NCBI RefSeq assembly: GCF_017874715.1
Contig: NZ_JAGGLR010000012.1
Location: 124,001-188,000 of the forward strand
Direction: 5' to 3'
DNA: 64,000 bases
Source of the DNA: Streptomyces iranensis
GTDB taxonomy: Bacteria; Actinomycetota; Actinomycetes; Streptomycetales; Streptomycetaceae
The position numbers were made by a program, and so were the translations under genes. Shown one piece after another: positions 1 through 8,412 of the stretch. The notes beneath the pieces are model-generated. The model did no database searches. It had not been told where the DNA came from and worked only from the letters and a program-made list of their open reading frames with translations. The number at the start of each line of letters is the position of its first letter. Positions within the stretch are counted from its first letter, which is position 1.

Positions 1-209
1 AGCTGTACCCGGGTGAGCGGGACGACCTCGCGCTCGCCGCCGGTCCAGGTCAGCCTCTTGTTGCGGCCCATGTAGCCGGGCTCGCTGAAGACCGTGGCGT
101 GGAGGCGTTCCCTGCGATCAGGCCGGCGGTTGTGCAGCAGCCCCGCGACGGCGACGGCGCCGCCCACGGAAGCCAGGCCCGCCAGGAGGATTCTGGTCTT
201 GCGCTTCAT
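1..209 (-). CDS. Secreted or membrane-anchored beta/gamma-crystallin-like protein (N-terminal part only)
   Basis: The reading frame opens at ATG 207-209 on the minus strand and runs off the left edge of the window, so about 69 residues are visible. Residues 1-25 form a basic start (MKRKTR) followed by an Ala/Gly/Val/Leu-rich hydrophobic stretch, which fits a Sec signal peptide or anchor. Near residues 38-50 the segment FSEPGYMG fits the beta/gamma-crystallin Greek-key signature (aromatic, four residues, aromatic, any, Gly). The family includes small extracellular calcium-binding proteins in streptomycetes. The family call is inference from one motif, because the second motif and the C-terminus lie outside the window. 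Confidence 0.5.
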   Translation of the reverse strand, partial: MKRKTRILLAGLASVGGAVAVAGLLHNRRPDRRERLHATVFSEPGYMGRNKRLTWTGGEREVVPLTRVQ

Positions 210-441
210 CGGGACGCGGCACCTCGCTTCTGACGGTACGGGCTCCTCCATCATGCGCCACCACGGCCCGTTGATCTACCGTCAGGGCCCGGTACCCCAC
301 CTGGGCAGACCCGCTCCAGCACCCGGCGGCACGGCCATCCGGCCTGCGACGGTACGAGATCGCGCGACTCCGCGACGGCCCTGCGCCGGGAACTGCCATG
401 CTGAGCACGTCCGGTCCCATCCGCACACCTTGGAGGTCTTG

Positions 442-1509
442 ATGCGTACGGGCGTCATCGTCGCCGCACACCCCGGTGTGGAGGACCTCGCCGTGCGGGC
501 CGAGGAGATGGGCTTGCACAGCTTCTGGGTCTACGACACCCCGATGGTCCACGGTGACCCCTTCGTCGCCTTGAGCCTGTGTGCGAAGGCCACCAGCCGC
601 ATCAGGCTCGGCATCGGCGTGACCTCACCGGCCCTGCGCTCGGCCCCGGCCGCCGCGAGCGGGCTCGCCAGCCTCAACGCCCTGGCACCGGGCCGGATCA
701 TCTGCGGGGTCGGCACCGGAAACACCGCCCGGCGCACCCTGGGCATGCGGCCGACCACGGCGGCCAGGCTGGAGAACTTCATCGCCGCACTGCAGGACCT
801 GTGCGCCGGACGTTCGACGGAGTATCGCGAAGGTGACCGGGTCCGCGACATCCGGTTCCTGCACACCGGGGGGCACGTGAACACCGCCGACCCGATCGAG
901 TTCATCGTGGCCGCGCTGCTCGGACCGAAGGCCGCCGCCGTCGCCGGCCGCCGCGGCACCGGCCTCATCTCCGTAGGCCTGCTGGACCCCACCGCCTGGC
1001 ACGCGCTTCACGACGCCCGCCGCCACGCCGCCCAGGCCACACCCCATGCCCCCGACTCCCACCCGGACTCCCGGGCGGACTCCTACGTGGTCACCTCGCT
1101 CCACCTCCTCGACGAGGACGAGGATCCCCACGGCGACCCGGCCCGGGACGCCACAGGCCACCTCGTCATGTCGCTACTGGCCTTCGCCGCCGACACACCC
1201 GCCTTCGCCGGGCAACTCGGCCCCGAGGAAGGCGAGGCGGTGCGGCGGCTCCTCGACCGGCGCGGCACCACCTCCACCGCACCGGACCGGCACACCAAGC
1301 TCTACCCCAACTACCTCGAACGCATCGCACCACGCGACCGCGACCTGGTCCTGCCCTCGTTGATGAACACCCTGGCCCTGGTCGGCACCCGCGACGACCT
1401 CCTCACCCGTATCACCGCCCTGGAACAGGCCGGCATCGACGAACTCCTCATCCAGCCGGTGATCGACCCGCCCGCCGAGATGGCCCAGCTCGCGAAACTC
1501 CTCACCTGA
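442..1509 (+). CDS. Luciferase-like (LLM) flavin- or F420-dependent oxidoreductase
   Basis: A 355-residue protein of the bacterial-luciferase-like TIM-barrel superfamily. The start at ATG 442 is chosen because GGAGGT lies 5 bases upstream (432-437) and the fold begins immediately (MRTGVIVAAHPGVEDLA, then the SFWVYDTP strand typical of the first beta-alpha units). The frame is open further upstream, but that extension is arginine/proline-rich and looks non-coding. The segment ITALEQAGIDELLIQPV near the end is the usual LLM C-terminal strand. Cofactor (FMN versus F420) and substrate cannot be decided. It is monocistronic and converges on the next minus-strand gene. Confidence 0.75.
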   Translation: MRTGVIVAAHPGVEDLAVRAEEMGLHSFWVYDTPMVHGDPFVALSLCAKATSRIRLGIGVTSPALRSAPAAASGLASLNALAPGRIICGVGTGNTARRTLGMRPTTAARLENFIAALQDLCAGRSTEYREGDRVRDIRFLHTGGHVNTADPIEFIVAALLGPKAAAVAGRRGTGLISVGLLDPTAWHALHDARRHAAQATPHAPDSHPDSRADSYVVTSLHLLDEDEDPHGDPARDATGHLVMSLLAFAADTPAFAGQLGPEEGEAVRRLLDRRGTTSTAPDRHTKLYPNYLERIAPRDRDLVLPSLMNTLALVGTRDDLLTRITALEQAGIDELLIQPVIDPPAEMAQLAKLLT

Positions 1510-1533
1510 GCGGACCCGATCCACGGATTTCCC

Positions 1534-1562
1534 AAGCCGGCTGCAGGGGCCCGGCGCGGCTT
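1534..1562. terminator. Possible shared terminator hairpin between convergent genes
   Basis: AAGCCG (1534-1539) and CGGCTT (1557-1562) are perfect inverted arms around a G+C-rich loop, placed between the two convergent stop codons; the right arm overlaps the stop codon of the minus-strand gene. There is no clear T-tract, so this is a weak call. Confidence 0.3.
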
Positions 1563-2589
1563 AGAAAACCGGACTCGGCGCGAGAGCAAAACCGAAGAGA
1601 TCCTTCGGATCATCCGGGTCGGCAACAAGATCGATCTCCTCGCACAGAGGACTGCCGCTGACGCTTTCATACAGGTACCGCAGGGCCGAGTAGTCTTCAA
1701 TCGCGAATCCGACCGAATCGAAGACGGTAATGTCGTTTCCGGTGGTCCGCCCTGCCGCCTCACCCGCGAGAACCTTCCACAGAGGAGTCACCGGAAACGT
1801 TTCGGGTAGCGCCTGGATCTCCCCCTCGATACGCGTCTGGGGCTCGAATTCCACGAACACCGTACTGCGGCGCAGGATCTCTGGATCCAGTTCAGTTTTT
1901 CCAGGGCAGTCGCCGCCGATCGCGTTGACGTGGACCCCTGGGGAGACATCCGCGCTGTACAGCAATGTCGCATGTGTCTTGTCCGCGGTGCACGTCGTGA
2001 TGATCTCCGCGCCCCGAACTGCCTCCTTCCCGGAGGGGCATACCTGAATATCGAATCCGAGGGGGGTCAGATTACGCACGAACTTTTCCGTGGCACGGTC
2101 ATCCGTGTCATAGATTCGAAGCCGTCGGATGCCGAGAAGCTCACGGAAGGCAATGGCCTGGAATTCGGACTGGCTTCCGGCTCCGACCATGGCCATGACC
2201 GTCGAATCCTTTCGGGCCAGCGCACGAGCCGCCATAGCCGATGTGGCGGCAGTCCGTAGCGCCGTCAGTATGGTCATCTCAGCGACGAAGACAGGGTATC
2301 CATTGTGAACATTGGCCAGCACACCAAAGGCGGTAACCGTTTGGTACCCGCGCGCGGGATTGAGTGGGTGCCCATTGACGTACTTAAAGCTATAAAGGTC
2401 CGGGTCTGCGATCGGCATCAATTCCATGACACCGAACGGCGTATGGCTGGCCACGCGCTCCGTCTTGTTGAACACCGGCCACCGCCGAAAGTCCTCCTCT
2501 ATTGCCTCCGCCATCCCGGTCAGGGTCGGGGCGATTCCCTGCGTGGTAAGCCAGCGAATCATGTTCTTCACACCGACGAAGCCGGTCAT
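1561..2589 (-). CDS. Ornithine cyclodeaminase / mu-crystallin family protein
   Basis: A 342-residue NAD(P)-dependent enzyme of the ornithine cyclodeaminase/mu-crystallin/alanine dehydrogenase family. Members catalyse deaminating cyclisation of ornithine or reduction of cyclic imines and 2-keto acids. The Rossmann core is visible mid-protein (MVGAGSQSEFQ, then LRIYDTD ending the second strand with the acidic ribose-binding position), followed by the ISTCTADK-like loop (here IITTCTADK) and VNAIGGDCPGKTELD. ATG 2589 is preferred over an in-frame ATG six codons upstream because GAGAGGTG lies about 8 bases before it. Sampled rows are only about 53-56% G+C with A/T-ending codons, unlike its neighbours, suggesting transfer. 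Exact substrate is unknown. Confidence 0.8.
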   Translation of the reverse strand: MTGFVGVKNMIRWLTTQGIAPTLTGMAEAIEEDFRRWPVFNKTERVASHTPFGVMELMPIADPDLYSFKYVNGHPLNPARGYQTVTAFGVLANVHNGYPVFVAEMTILTALRTAATSAMAARALARKDSTVMAMVGAGSQSEFQAIAFRELLGIRRLRIYDTDDRATEKFVRNLTPLGFDIQVCPSGKEAVRGAEIITTCTADKTHATLLYSADVSPGVHVNAIGGDCPGKTELDPEILRRSTVFVEFEPQTRIEGEIQALPETFPVTPLWKVLAGEAAGRTTGNDITVFDSVGFAIEDYSALRYLYESVSGSPLCEEIDLVADPDDPKDLFGFALAPSPVF

Positions 2590-2781
2590 CGGAGGATCAC
2601 CTCTCAACTGCTGTTCGGGAGTCTCTTGGCGGGCAACACGGGCAGGTCAATCAGGGCGGCACAGACTCATGCAGACAGAGTGACCGGACGGCAGCAGCAA
2701 GGGAACCCTGCAAACATCTGGATGTCGCCATACTCGCTATGGTGGTCGTTGGCTACATCTCGCCCTGTGCCGGTCCCCGCC

Positions 2782-3627
2782 TCACTCTTCGGTCCAGACA
2801 TCGTAGATTTCACTCAACGATGCGAACCACGCGCCATCGTGCGCGGCGACGTGCTCGATGAAACGCTCAAGTGCGGTGATGTGGTGCGCTCGCCCGATGC
2901 ACTGCGGATGGGTCGTGAGACACAGAACCCCATTCGGCTCGTTCGCGTAGGCATAGTCGAACTGAGCGATCCATTGCTCGAGCAGCGCGTTGATCGGAGT
3001 GAAGCCCGAGTTCATTCCGGGCACGTACTCGGTCGGCGGGAAATCGTCGAGATACCAGGACACCGGAAACTCGAGGAACCTGGCCGGCTCCCCGAAGGTA
3101 TTTCCGTTCTCTCGGTCGAGGGTGACCACGGGCCGTGGGTGATACGGCTGAAAGTCGCGCCCCATCAGGGACGAATCCCAGTCGAATCCGAACTCGTCGA
3201 GCAGGGTTGGGGTCAGCGCGGTGAAGTCCCATGCCGGGGAACGGTAACCGCGAGGCCGCACGCCGACGTACTTCTCATGGTGCTGTAGTGTCACCTTCAT
3301 CAGTCGCCGTTCCTCTGCCGGATCCAAGGTGGGAACAGCCTCGTGGTAGCATCCGTGCGCGGCAATCTCGTGGCCCGCATCGACGATTGTCCGGAATTGT
3401 TCGGGGAATGTCGCCATCGTATGGGTTGGCGTACAGAAGGTCGCCCGGATATCGTGGCGTCGCAACAGATTGAGGATACGAGGTACGCCGACCTCGGCTC
3501 CGAACTCGCCCCGTGATAGATACGATGGGCTGGTTAGGTTGAACGATCCCATCCAGGCTGCGTGGGCGTCGAAATCAGCTCCGATATTCACAGCAAAACG
3601 CTTACCTTCGGGCAAATTGAGCGGCAT
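2782..3627 (-). CDS. Polysaccharide-deacetylase-fold hydrolase, PuuE / HpPgdA / cyclic-imidase type
   Basis: A 281-residue NodB-fold metal hydrolase. The first metal motif is present in the divergent form NIGADFDAH near residue 14, the H-x3-H motif as AAHGCYHE near residue 90, then RSPAW near residue 130 and THPQCIGR near residue 245. This arrangement, with HPxxxGR as the last motif, is characteristic of the branch containing allantoinase PuuE, cyclic-imide hydrolases and Helicobacter PgdA rather than chitin deacetylases. There is no signal peptide, so a cytoplasmic small amide or imide is more likely than peptidoglycan. It is the upstream partner of the cyclodeaminase-like gene (192 bases apart, same strand). 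G+C is about 55-65% in sampled rows. It diverges from the acylase gene. Confidence 0.75.
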   Translation of the reverse strand: MPLNLPEGKRFAVNIGADFDAHAAWMGSFNLTSPSYLSRGEFGAEVGVPRILNLLRRHDIRATFCTPTHTMATFPEQFRTIVDAGHEIAAHGCYHEAVPTLDPAEERRLMKVTLQHHEKYVGVRPRGYRSPAWDFTALTPTLLDEFGFDWDSSLMGRDFQPYHPRPVVTLDRENGNTFGEPARFLEFPVSWYLDDFPPTEYVPGMNSGFTPINALLEQWIAQFDYAYANEPNGVLCLTTHPQCIGRAHHITALERFIEHVAAHDGAWFASLSEIYDVWTEE

Positions 3628-3698
3628 AGCAACTTCCGTTCATCAATCCCTGTGGACAGTTTGAACTACAGGGTGGTTCGATCATCAGGAGGACATCG

Positions 3699-5984
3699 GT
3701 GGAAGACAGCACCCCGCTGCGCATACCTGGCCTGACGCAGTCCGTGACCATACGTACCGACTGCTGGGGGATCCCACACATTGAGGCGTCGTCCGCGGAC
3801 GACGCCTTCCTCGCTCAAGGCTGGGTAGCCGCGCGAGACCGGCTGTTCCAGCTGGACTGGTGGCGGCGGCGCGGTCTCGGCCGCACCGCGGAGGTGCTGG
3901 GAGCACACTACGTCGAAAGAGACCGTGCCGCGAGGCTGTTCCTGTATCGAGGCGATATCGATGAAGAGTGGGCCGCATATGGGCCGCGGGCCCGCTCCGC
4001 GGTCACCCGCTTCGTTGCAGGAGTGAACGCCTGGATCGCGGCCACAGAGCGAGACCCTGGGTTGCTGCCCCCGGAGTTCACCGAACTCGGGTATCGGCCG
4101 GCTCTCTGGGAGCCTGAGGACGTTGTCCGGCTCAGGTCGCACGGCCTCTACGGCAACCTGGAACAGGAAGTCGCGCGCGCGGTGACCCTGCGCGAGTTCG
4201 GTGCAGAGGTGGAGGGCTTGCGCAGACGGCGGGAGCCTGCGGTCTCACTGTCGGTTCCAGAGGGGCTTGATCTGGCTGCCGTCGACCCACACGTCCTCGA
4301 TACCTACCGACTTGCCATGGGTCCCGTCGCGACGCACCCGGCGCCGACGCGCACCCTTGAAGGGAGCAACAACTGGGTCGTCGCCGGAGGGCGCACCAAG
4401 TCCGGGCGTCCGCTGCTGGCCAACGATCCACATCGAGCGATGTCGTTGCCGTCACTGCGCTACCTGGTTCATCTCAGCTGCCCCGAGTTCGACGTGATCG
4501 GTGCTGGGGAGCCCGCGCTGCCCGGGATCTCCATCGGACACAACGGCGCAGTCGCGTTCGGGCTCACGATCTGGGCGGTCGATCAGGAGGATCTCTACGT
4601 CTACGAGCTCCATCCGGACGACGACTCGCGATACCGGTACGGCGACGGCTGGGAGTCAATGGAGGTGGTGCATGAGCGGATCCCGTCGCCCGACGGCGAC
4701 CGGGAGGTCGAGCTTCGTTTCACCCGGCACGGCCCGGTCATTCACTCCGACGCGGCACGTGGCGTCGCACACGCGGTACGCGCCGCGTGGCTCGAGCCCG
4801 GCACCGCGCCGTACCTGGCAAGCCTGAACTACCTCGACGCGGGCGACGGTGCTGCTTTTGTATCCTCCCTGGATCCATGGCGGGCGCCCGGCGTGAACCA
4901 TGTGTTCGGCGACGCCGACGGCCGGATCGGCTGGTGCCCACGGGCGTTGGTTCCGATCCGCCCGAACTGGAACGGTCTGTTCCCCGTGCCCGGGGATGGC
5001 CGCTATGAGTGGGCCGGGTTCCGGGAGGCCCGCGAGTTGCCCACCGTCGTCGATCCGGCCAGGGGCTGGGTGGCGACCGCCAACGAGATGAACCTTCCCG
5101 AGGACGGGTCTTGGGACCCTGTTCCTGTCTCCTACGAGTGGTACCCGCCGTTCCGGGCGCAGCGACTGAGTGAAGTACTCGGCGCGGACACGCATTGCGA
5201 TGTGGCGGGGTCAATCGCGCTGCAGAACGATGATCTCAGCATCGTCGCACGCAGCGTCTGCTCCCTTCTCCCCGCCGGTGGCGGGGACGACGACCCGGAC
5301 ATCAGCGCCGGGCTCACCCGGCTGCACGACTGGGACTACCGGATGGGCACCGACTCGGCCGCCGCGGCGTTGTTCGAGACGTGGCTGCGGGGACCGTTGC
5401 GTGAACGTCTCTACCGGGACGCGCTGCGTCCACTGGTTCCGCACGACCGGCTCGAGGCAGCTCTCGCGTGGGTGCTGCCGGACGATTCGCTGTCCGGTGA
5501 CATGACGGTGCAGACCGAGTTGCTCAACGCCTGTGAGGACCGGACGCGGGTTCTCGTGGAGACGCTGGGGCTTGCCGTGCGCCGGTGTCGGGAGCGGTTG
5601 GGCGACGACCCCGCCACTTGGTCCTGGGGCCGGCTGAACACGTCGCTTCTGCGGCACCCGCTTTCGCAGCATGCCGACGAAAGCCTTCCGTGGCTGCGGA
5701 TCGGGCCGCGGCCCAAGGCCGGCGGTCCCGAGACGGTCGGCGTCGCGGTGCGGGATCCAGGGACTGGTGTGCAGACGACGGGCGCCAGCGTTCGGTTCGT
5801 CGTCGATGTCGGGAACTGGGACGCGAGCGTTGCGATCAACACCCCGGGCCAGTCCGGTGATCCGCGCAGCTCGCACTACGACGACCTCTACGATCTTTGG
5901 CTCGCCGGCGAGGTCTTCCCGCTGCTCAGCTCCCCCGAGGCAGTCCGCGCCCACACCGAATCGAGCCAGACCTTGCGTCCGTGA
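3699..5984 (+). CDS. Penicillin-acylase family Ntn hydrolase
   Basis: A 761-residue precursor of the penicillin G acylase/cephalosporin acylase/AHL-acylase family, which autocleaves to expose an N-terminal serine on the beta subunit. The motif GSNNWVVAG places the catalytic Ser at about residue 223, giving an alpha-plus-spacer part of about 222 residues and a beta subunit of about 539. The N-terminal block with WGIPHIEA and AQGWVAARDRLFQLD is typical of the alpha subunit. The start is GTG 3699, six bases after AGGAGG (3687-3692). No signal peptide is evident, whereas many family members are periplasmic or secreted. Substrate (beta-lactam, N-acyl-homoserine lactone, N-acyl amino acid) cannot be read from sequence. 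It diverges from the deacetylase gene with 71 bases between. Confidence 0.88.
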   Translation: MEDSTPLRIPGLTQSVTIRTDCWGIPHIEASSADDAFLAQGWVAARDRLFQLDWWRRRGLGRTAEVLGAHYVERDRAARLFLYRGDIDEEWAAYGPRARSAVTRFVAGVNAWIAATERDPGLLPPEFTELGYRPALWEPEDVVRLRSHGLYGNLEQEVARAVTLREFGAEVEGLRRRREPAVSLSVPEGLDLAAVDPHVLDTYRLAMGPVATHPAPTRTLEGSNNWVVAGGRTKSGRPLLANDPHRAMSLPSLRYLVHLSCPEFDVIGAGEPALPGISIGHNGAVAFGLTIWAVDQEDLYVYELHPDDDSRYRYGDGWESMEVVHERIPSPDGDREVELRFTRHGPVIHSDAARGVAHAVRAAWLEPGTAPYLASLNYLDAGDGAAFVSSLDPWRAPGVNHVFGDADGRIGWCPRALVPIRPNWNGLFPVPGDGRYEWAGFREARELPTVVDPARGWVATANEMNLPEDGSWDPVPVSYEWYPPFRAQRLSEVLGADTHCDVAGSIALQNDDLSIVARSVCSLLPAGGGDDDPDISAGLTRLHDWDYRMGTDSAAAALFETWLRGPLRERLYRDALRPLVPHDRLEAALAWVLPDDSLSGDMTVQTELLNACEDRTRVLVETLGLAVRRCRERLGDDPATWSWGRLNTSLLRHPLSQHADESLPWLRIGPRPKAGGPETVGVAVRDPGTGVQTTGASVRFVVDVGNWDASVAINTPGQSGDPRSSHYDDLYDLWLAGEVFPLLSSPEAVRAHTESSQTLRP

Positions 5985-6020
5985 GTACCTGCTGCCGCGG
6001 CCGGCGGGACGCGGCGTCGA

Positions 6021-6398
6021 TCACCAGCCGCTCGCATGACGAATGGCCGCTCGGTCAACGGCTCGGCCGCACAATCCGGCAGTCGAGGAGATGTTCACGA
6101 TGGAGCCCCGCCCCGCCCGGCGCATCGAGGGCGCGACGGCGCGTGCGGCGAGTATCGGCGCCAGCTGGTTGACCCGGTACAGCAGGTCGAGTTCTCGTGG
6201 GTCGGAAGTGGTGATGTCGCCGACCCGGAACACTCCCGCGTTGTTCACCAGGGCGGTGACCTCGCCGAGGTCGTGGGTCGTGCCCTGGACGAGTCGATCC
6301 CACATCCGCGGATCGGACACGTCGCCGACGACAGCCGTCCCGTCGCACAGTTCCGCGACTTCATGGCCGGGCCATACCTGCGCGTCGTCTTTCGTCAT
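6021..6398 (-). pseudogene. Internal fragment of a short-chain dehydrogenase, last gene of the operon
   Basis: A 125-residue open frame starting at ATG 6398, overlapping the previous stop by ATGA. It contains the middle of an SDR: the acidic-loop region VVGDVSD, ALVNNAG and SIVNISSTAGL. It lacks the N-terminal TGxxxGxG cofactor loop entirely and stops before the catalytic YxxxK, so it cannot be a working SDR. After STAGL the sequence is unrelated and ends 36 bases from the acylase stop. I read it as a decayed second dehydrogenase left by a deletion, still translationally coupled to the intact SDR. Confidence 0.7.
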
Positions 6399-7096
6399 GT
6401 CGCCCGGTACCCCCCGTCGACGTGCAGCACAGTGCCGGTTACGAAAGAGGCCTCGGGCGCGGCGAGGAACGCGACCGCCGATGCGACTTCGCCGGGAACC
6501 CCGCCGCGGCGCATCGGGGTGGCGTCGATGTAGCTCTGGTTGAGTTCGCGCGGCTGCAGCGCGGTGAGCGGAGTGTCGATCCAGCCCGGTGCCACGGCGT
6601 TGACTCGCACACCGCGGTCGGCGTAGCTGACAGCGGCGTTGCGGGTCATGCCGACTACCGCGGCCTTGCTGGCGTGGTAGGCGGAGTTCCCGGCGACCGC
6701 ATGGGTCGCGAAGATCGAGGCCACGTTGACGATCGCACCGCGACCGGCGTCCAACATCCCTGGCAGAACGTGCTTCATACCCAGATAGGTCCCGCGTTGG
6801 TTGACATCGATGACGCGGTCCCACTCCTCGGCGTCGAGTTCGTGGTACCACTGCGAACCGCCCGTGCCGGCGTTGTTGACGAGAACGTCCACCCGACCGT
6901 GCTCGGCTCGCACCTGATCGATCGTCCTGATCCAGGCCGCCTCGTCGGCCACGTTGAGCCCTTCGATGGTCGCGGAGGCGGTGAGGTCGGTGCCGACCAC
7001 GGCTGCCCCCTCCTGGGCCAGCCGGTCGGCGGTGGCCTGCCCGATGCCGCTTGCGGCGCCAGTGACGATGGCGACCATTCCCTGGAATCGGTTCAT
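6395..7096 (-). CDS. Short-chain dehydrogenase/reductase (SDR)
   Basis: A 233-residue classical SDR with TGAASGIG (cofactor loop) near residue 12, VLVNNAG near 75, active-site Ser in NVASIF and the catalytic pair in YHASK near residue 140, then VAPGWIDT and a C-terminal HVDGGY. It probably oxidises or reduces an alcohol or keto group with NAD(P). The start ATG 7096 overlaps the TGA of the M20 peptidase (ATGA, 7093-7096), indicating translational coupling. It is third in the operon NCS1 permease, M20 peptidase, SDR, SDR fragment. Substrate unknown. Confidence 0.88.
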   Translation of the reverse strand: MNRFQGMVAIVTGAASGIGQATADRLAQEGAAVVGTDLTASATIEGLNVADEAAWIRTIDQVRAEHGRVDVLVNNAGTGGSQWYHELDAEEWDRVIDVNQRGTYLGMKHVLPGMLDAGRGAIVNVASIFATHAVAGNSAYHASKAAVVGMTRNAAVSYADRGVRVNAVAPGWIDTPLTALQPRELNQSYIDATPMRRGGVPGEVASAVAFLAAPEASFVTGTVLHVDGGYRAT

Positions 7097-8412
7097 CGCG
7101 TGACTCCACAGTATTCGATTGCTGTCACGGCCATTACCTTCGCGACTCCGATGAGGGAGTCGATGTCCACCCACTCATCGACCCCGTGTGCGTCTGCGCC
7201 GCAGGGACCGAAGATCACCGGGTCCGCACCCTCGTAGAACGCGCCATCGCAGACCGCGGGGAATCCGGTGACCCGGCCCGGGAGCCCGTGGCGGGCACTC
7301 TGCCGGAGGATGCCGCGGACCAGGGGGCCCTCCGGATCGGTGTTGAACTCGGGGAAATGGAGTCCGTACAGGTCCCACTGGACCTCCGGCGGGTGCTCGC
7401 GCAGCCAAGGATCCATCATGGCCCAGTGGTGTACGAAGTCCTCGAATTCCCGCCGTACCTGCTCGGAGGTCTCGGTGGGCAGGTACTTCAGGTCGAAGTC
7501 GATCGTGGCGACATCCGGAGTGGTGGCCGGGTTGGTGACCGATGTGGGCAGGCCGTTCGGTCCCATGCCGACCCCGGCGTGCACCACGCTGGGGCTGATC
7601 GTGGTGATGCCCGGCGGGAGCAGGGGATGAAACTTGCGCTGCCCCCAGGACCGCTCCAGGTGGGCGACCGCACCGATGAAGCGAGTCGCGAGTTCGGCGG
7701 CGTTCACACCGGGTCGGGTGCGGTCCGGATCATGGGGCTGCGGGTAGATGTCGTTGTAGCGCCATCCCGCATGCGCACCGAGTCCGCGCAGCGTGACCCG
7801 TACCCACTCCAGGCCGGGCTGGCAGACCATCACGTCAGTCTGCGTCGGTTCAGCCACGATGACCGCGGACGTTCGGGGCGTTCCGTCGAGCAGTGCACGA
7901 GTCCCGAATCCGCCGGCTTCCTCGTCGACGACACTGTGGATTTCCAGGCGGCCGGCGAGTTCGATGCCGCAGGCGGCCAGTGCGCGGACCGCGCCGATGG
8001 CCGCGCCGAGCCCTCCCTTCATGTCGTAGCTGCCGCGGCCGTAGATCCGTCCGTCGCGTACCGCCGCCTCGAATGGCCCGGTGGTCCAGGCGTCGACGTC
8101 GCCGCTCGGGACAACGTCGATGTGCCCGTTGATTGCCAGGCTGTTCCCGTCCTCGCCGACCTCGCCGTCCAGCCGTCCGACGACATTGGGCCGATCGGGG
8201 AAGGCTTCCGCGGTGGAGACGGCCATGTTGGCGTCGGCCAGCAGGCTGCCGACGAGCTGCTGGCATTCGTCCTCGCGATTGAGGTCCTCGGCCCGTTCGA
8301 ACTTCGGGTTCACGGTCGGTATTCGCACCAGGTCGCGCACGATTCCGACGAGCCGGTCGCGATCTCGCTCGATCTGCTCGACGACCCGGTTGATCGCCTG
8401 TTCCTGTGTCAT
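7093..8412 (-). CDS. M20-family metallopeptidase/deacylase (ArgE/DapE/ACY1 type)
   Basis: A 439-residue co-catalytic zinc hydrolase that cleaves N-acyl or N-carbamoyl amino acids or dipeptides. Visible ligands and catalytic residues: His97 in NGHIDVVP, the bridging Asp130 in GSYDMKGG, the Glu pair 164-165 in VVDEEAGG, a later acidic ligand in VAEPTQ, and the C-terminal His in ADAHGVDEW. There is no signal peptide, so it acts in the cytoplasm on material imported by the adjacent NCS1 permease, with which it shares an ATGA overlap (8409-8412). NCS1 partners carry hydantoins, nucleobases or allantoin, so an N-carbamoyl or N-acyl amino acid is a reasonable guess, but it is only a guess. Confidence 0.85.
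   Translation of the reverse strand: MTQEQAINRVVEQIERDRDRLVGIVRDLVRIPTVNPKFERAEDLNREDECQQLVGSLLADANMAVSTAEAFPDRPNVVGRLDGEVGEDGNSLAINGHIDVVPSGDVDAWTTGPFEAAVRDGRIYGRGSYDMKGGLGAAIGAVRALAACGIELAGRLEIHSVVDEEAGGFGTRALLDGTPRTSAVIVAEPTQTDVMVCQPGLEWVRVTLRGLGAHAGWRYNDIYPQPHDPDRTRPGVNAAELATRFIGAVAHLERSWGQRKFHPLLPPGITTISPSVVHAGVGMGPNGLPTSVTNPATTPDVATIDFDLKYLPTETSEQVRREFEDFVHHWAMMDPWLREHPPEVQWDLYGLHFPEFNTDPEGPLVRGILRQSARHGLPGRVTGFPAVCDGAFYEGADPVIFGPCGADAHGVDEWVDIDSLIGVAKVMAVTAIEYCGVTR

Noticed and set aside
2608..2781. Hydrophobic plus-strand stretch (AILAMVVVGYI) between the cyclodeaminase and deacetylase genes, possibly a permease relic
   Set aside because: Only about 11 hydrophobic residues, with no start, ribosome-binding site or family motif; too little to call.
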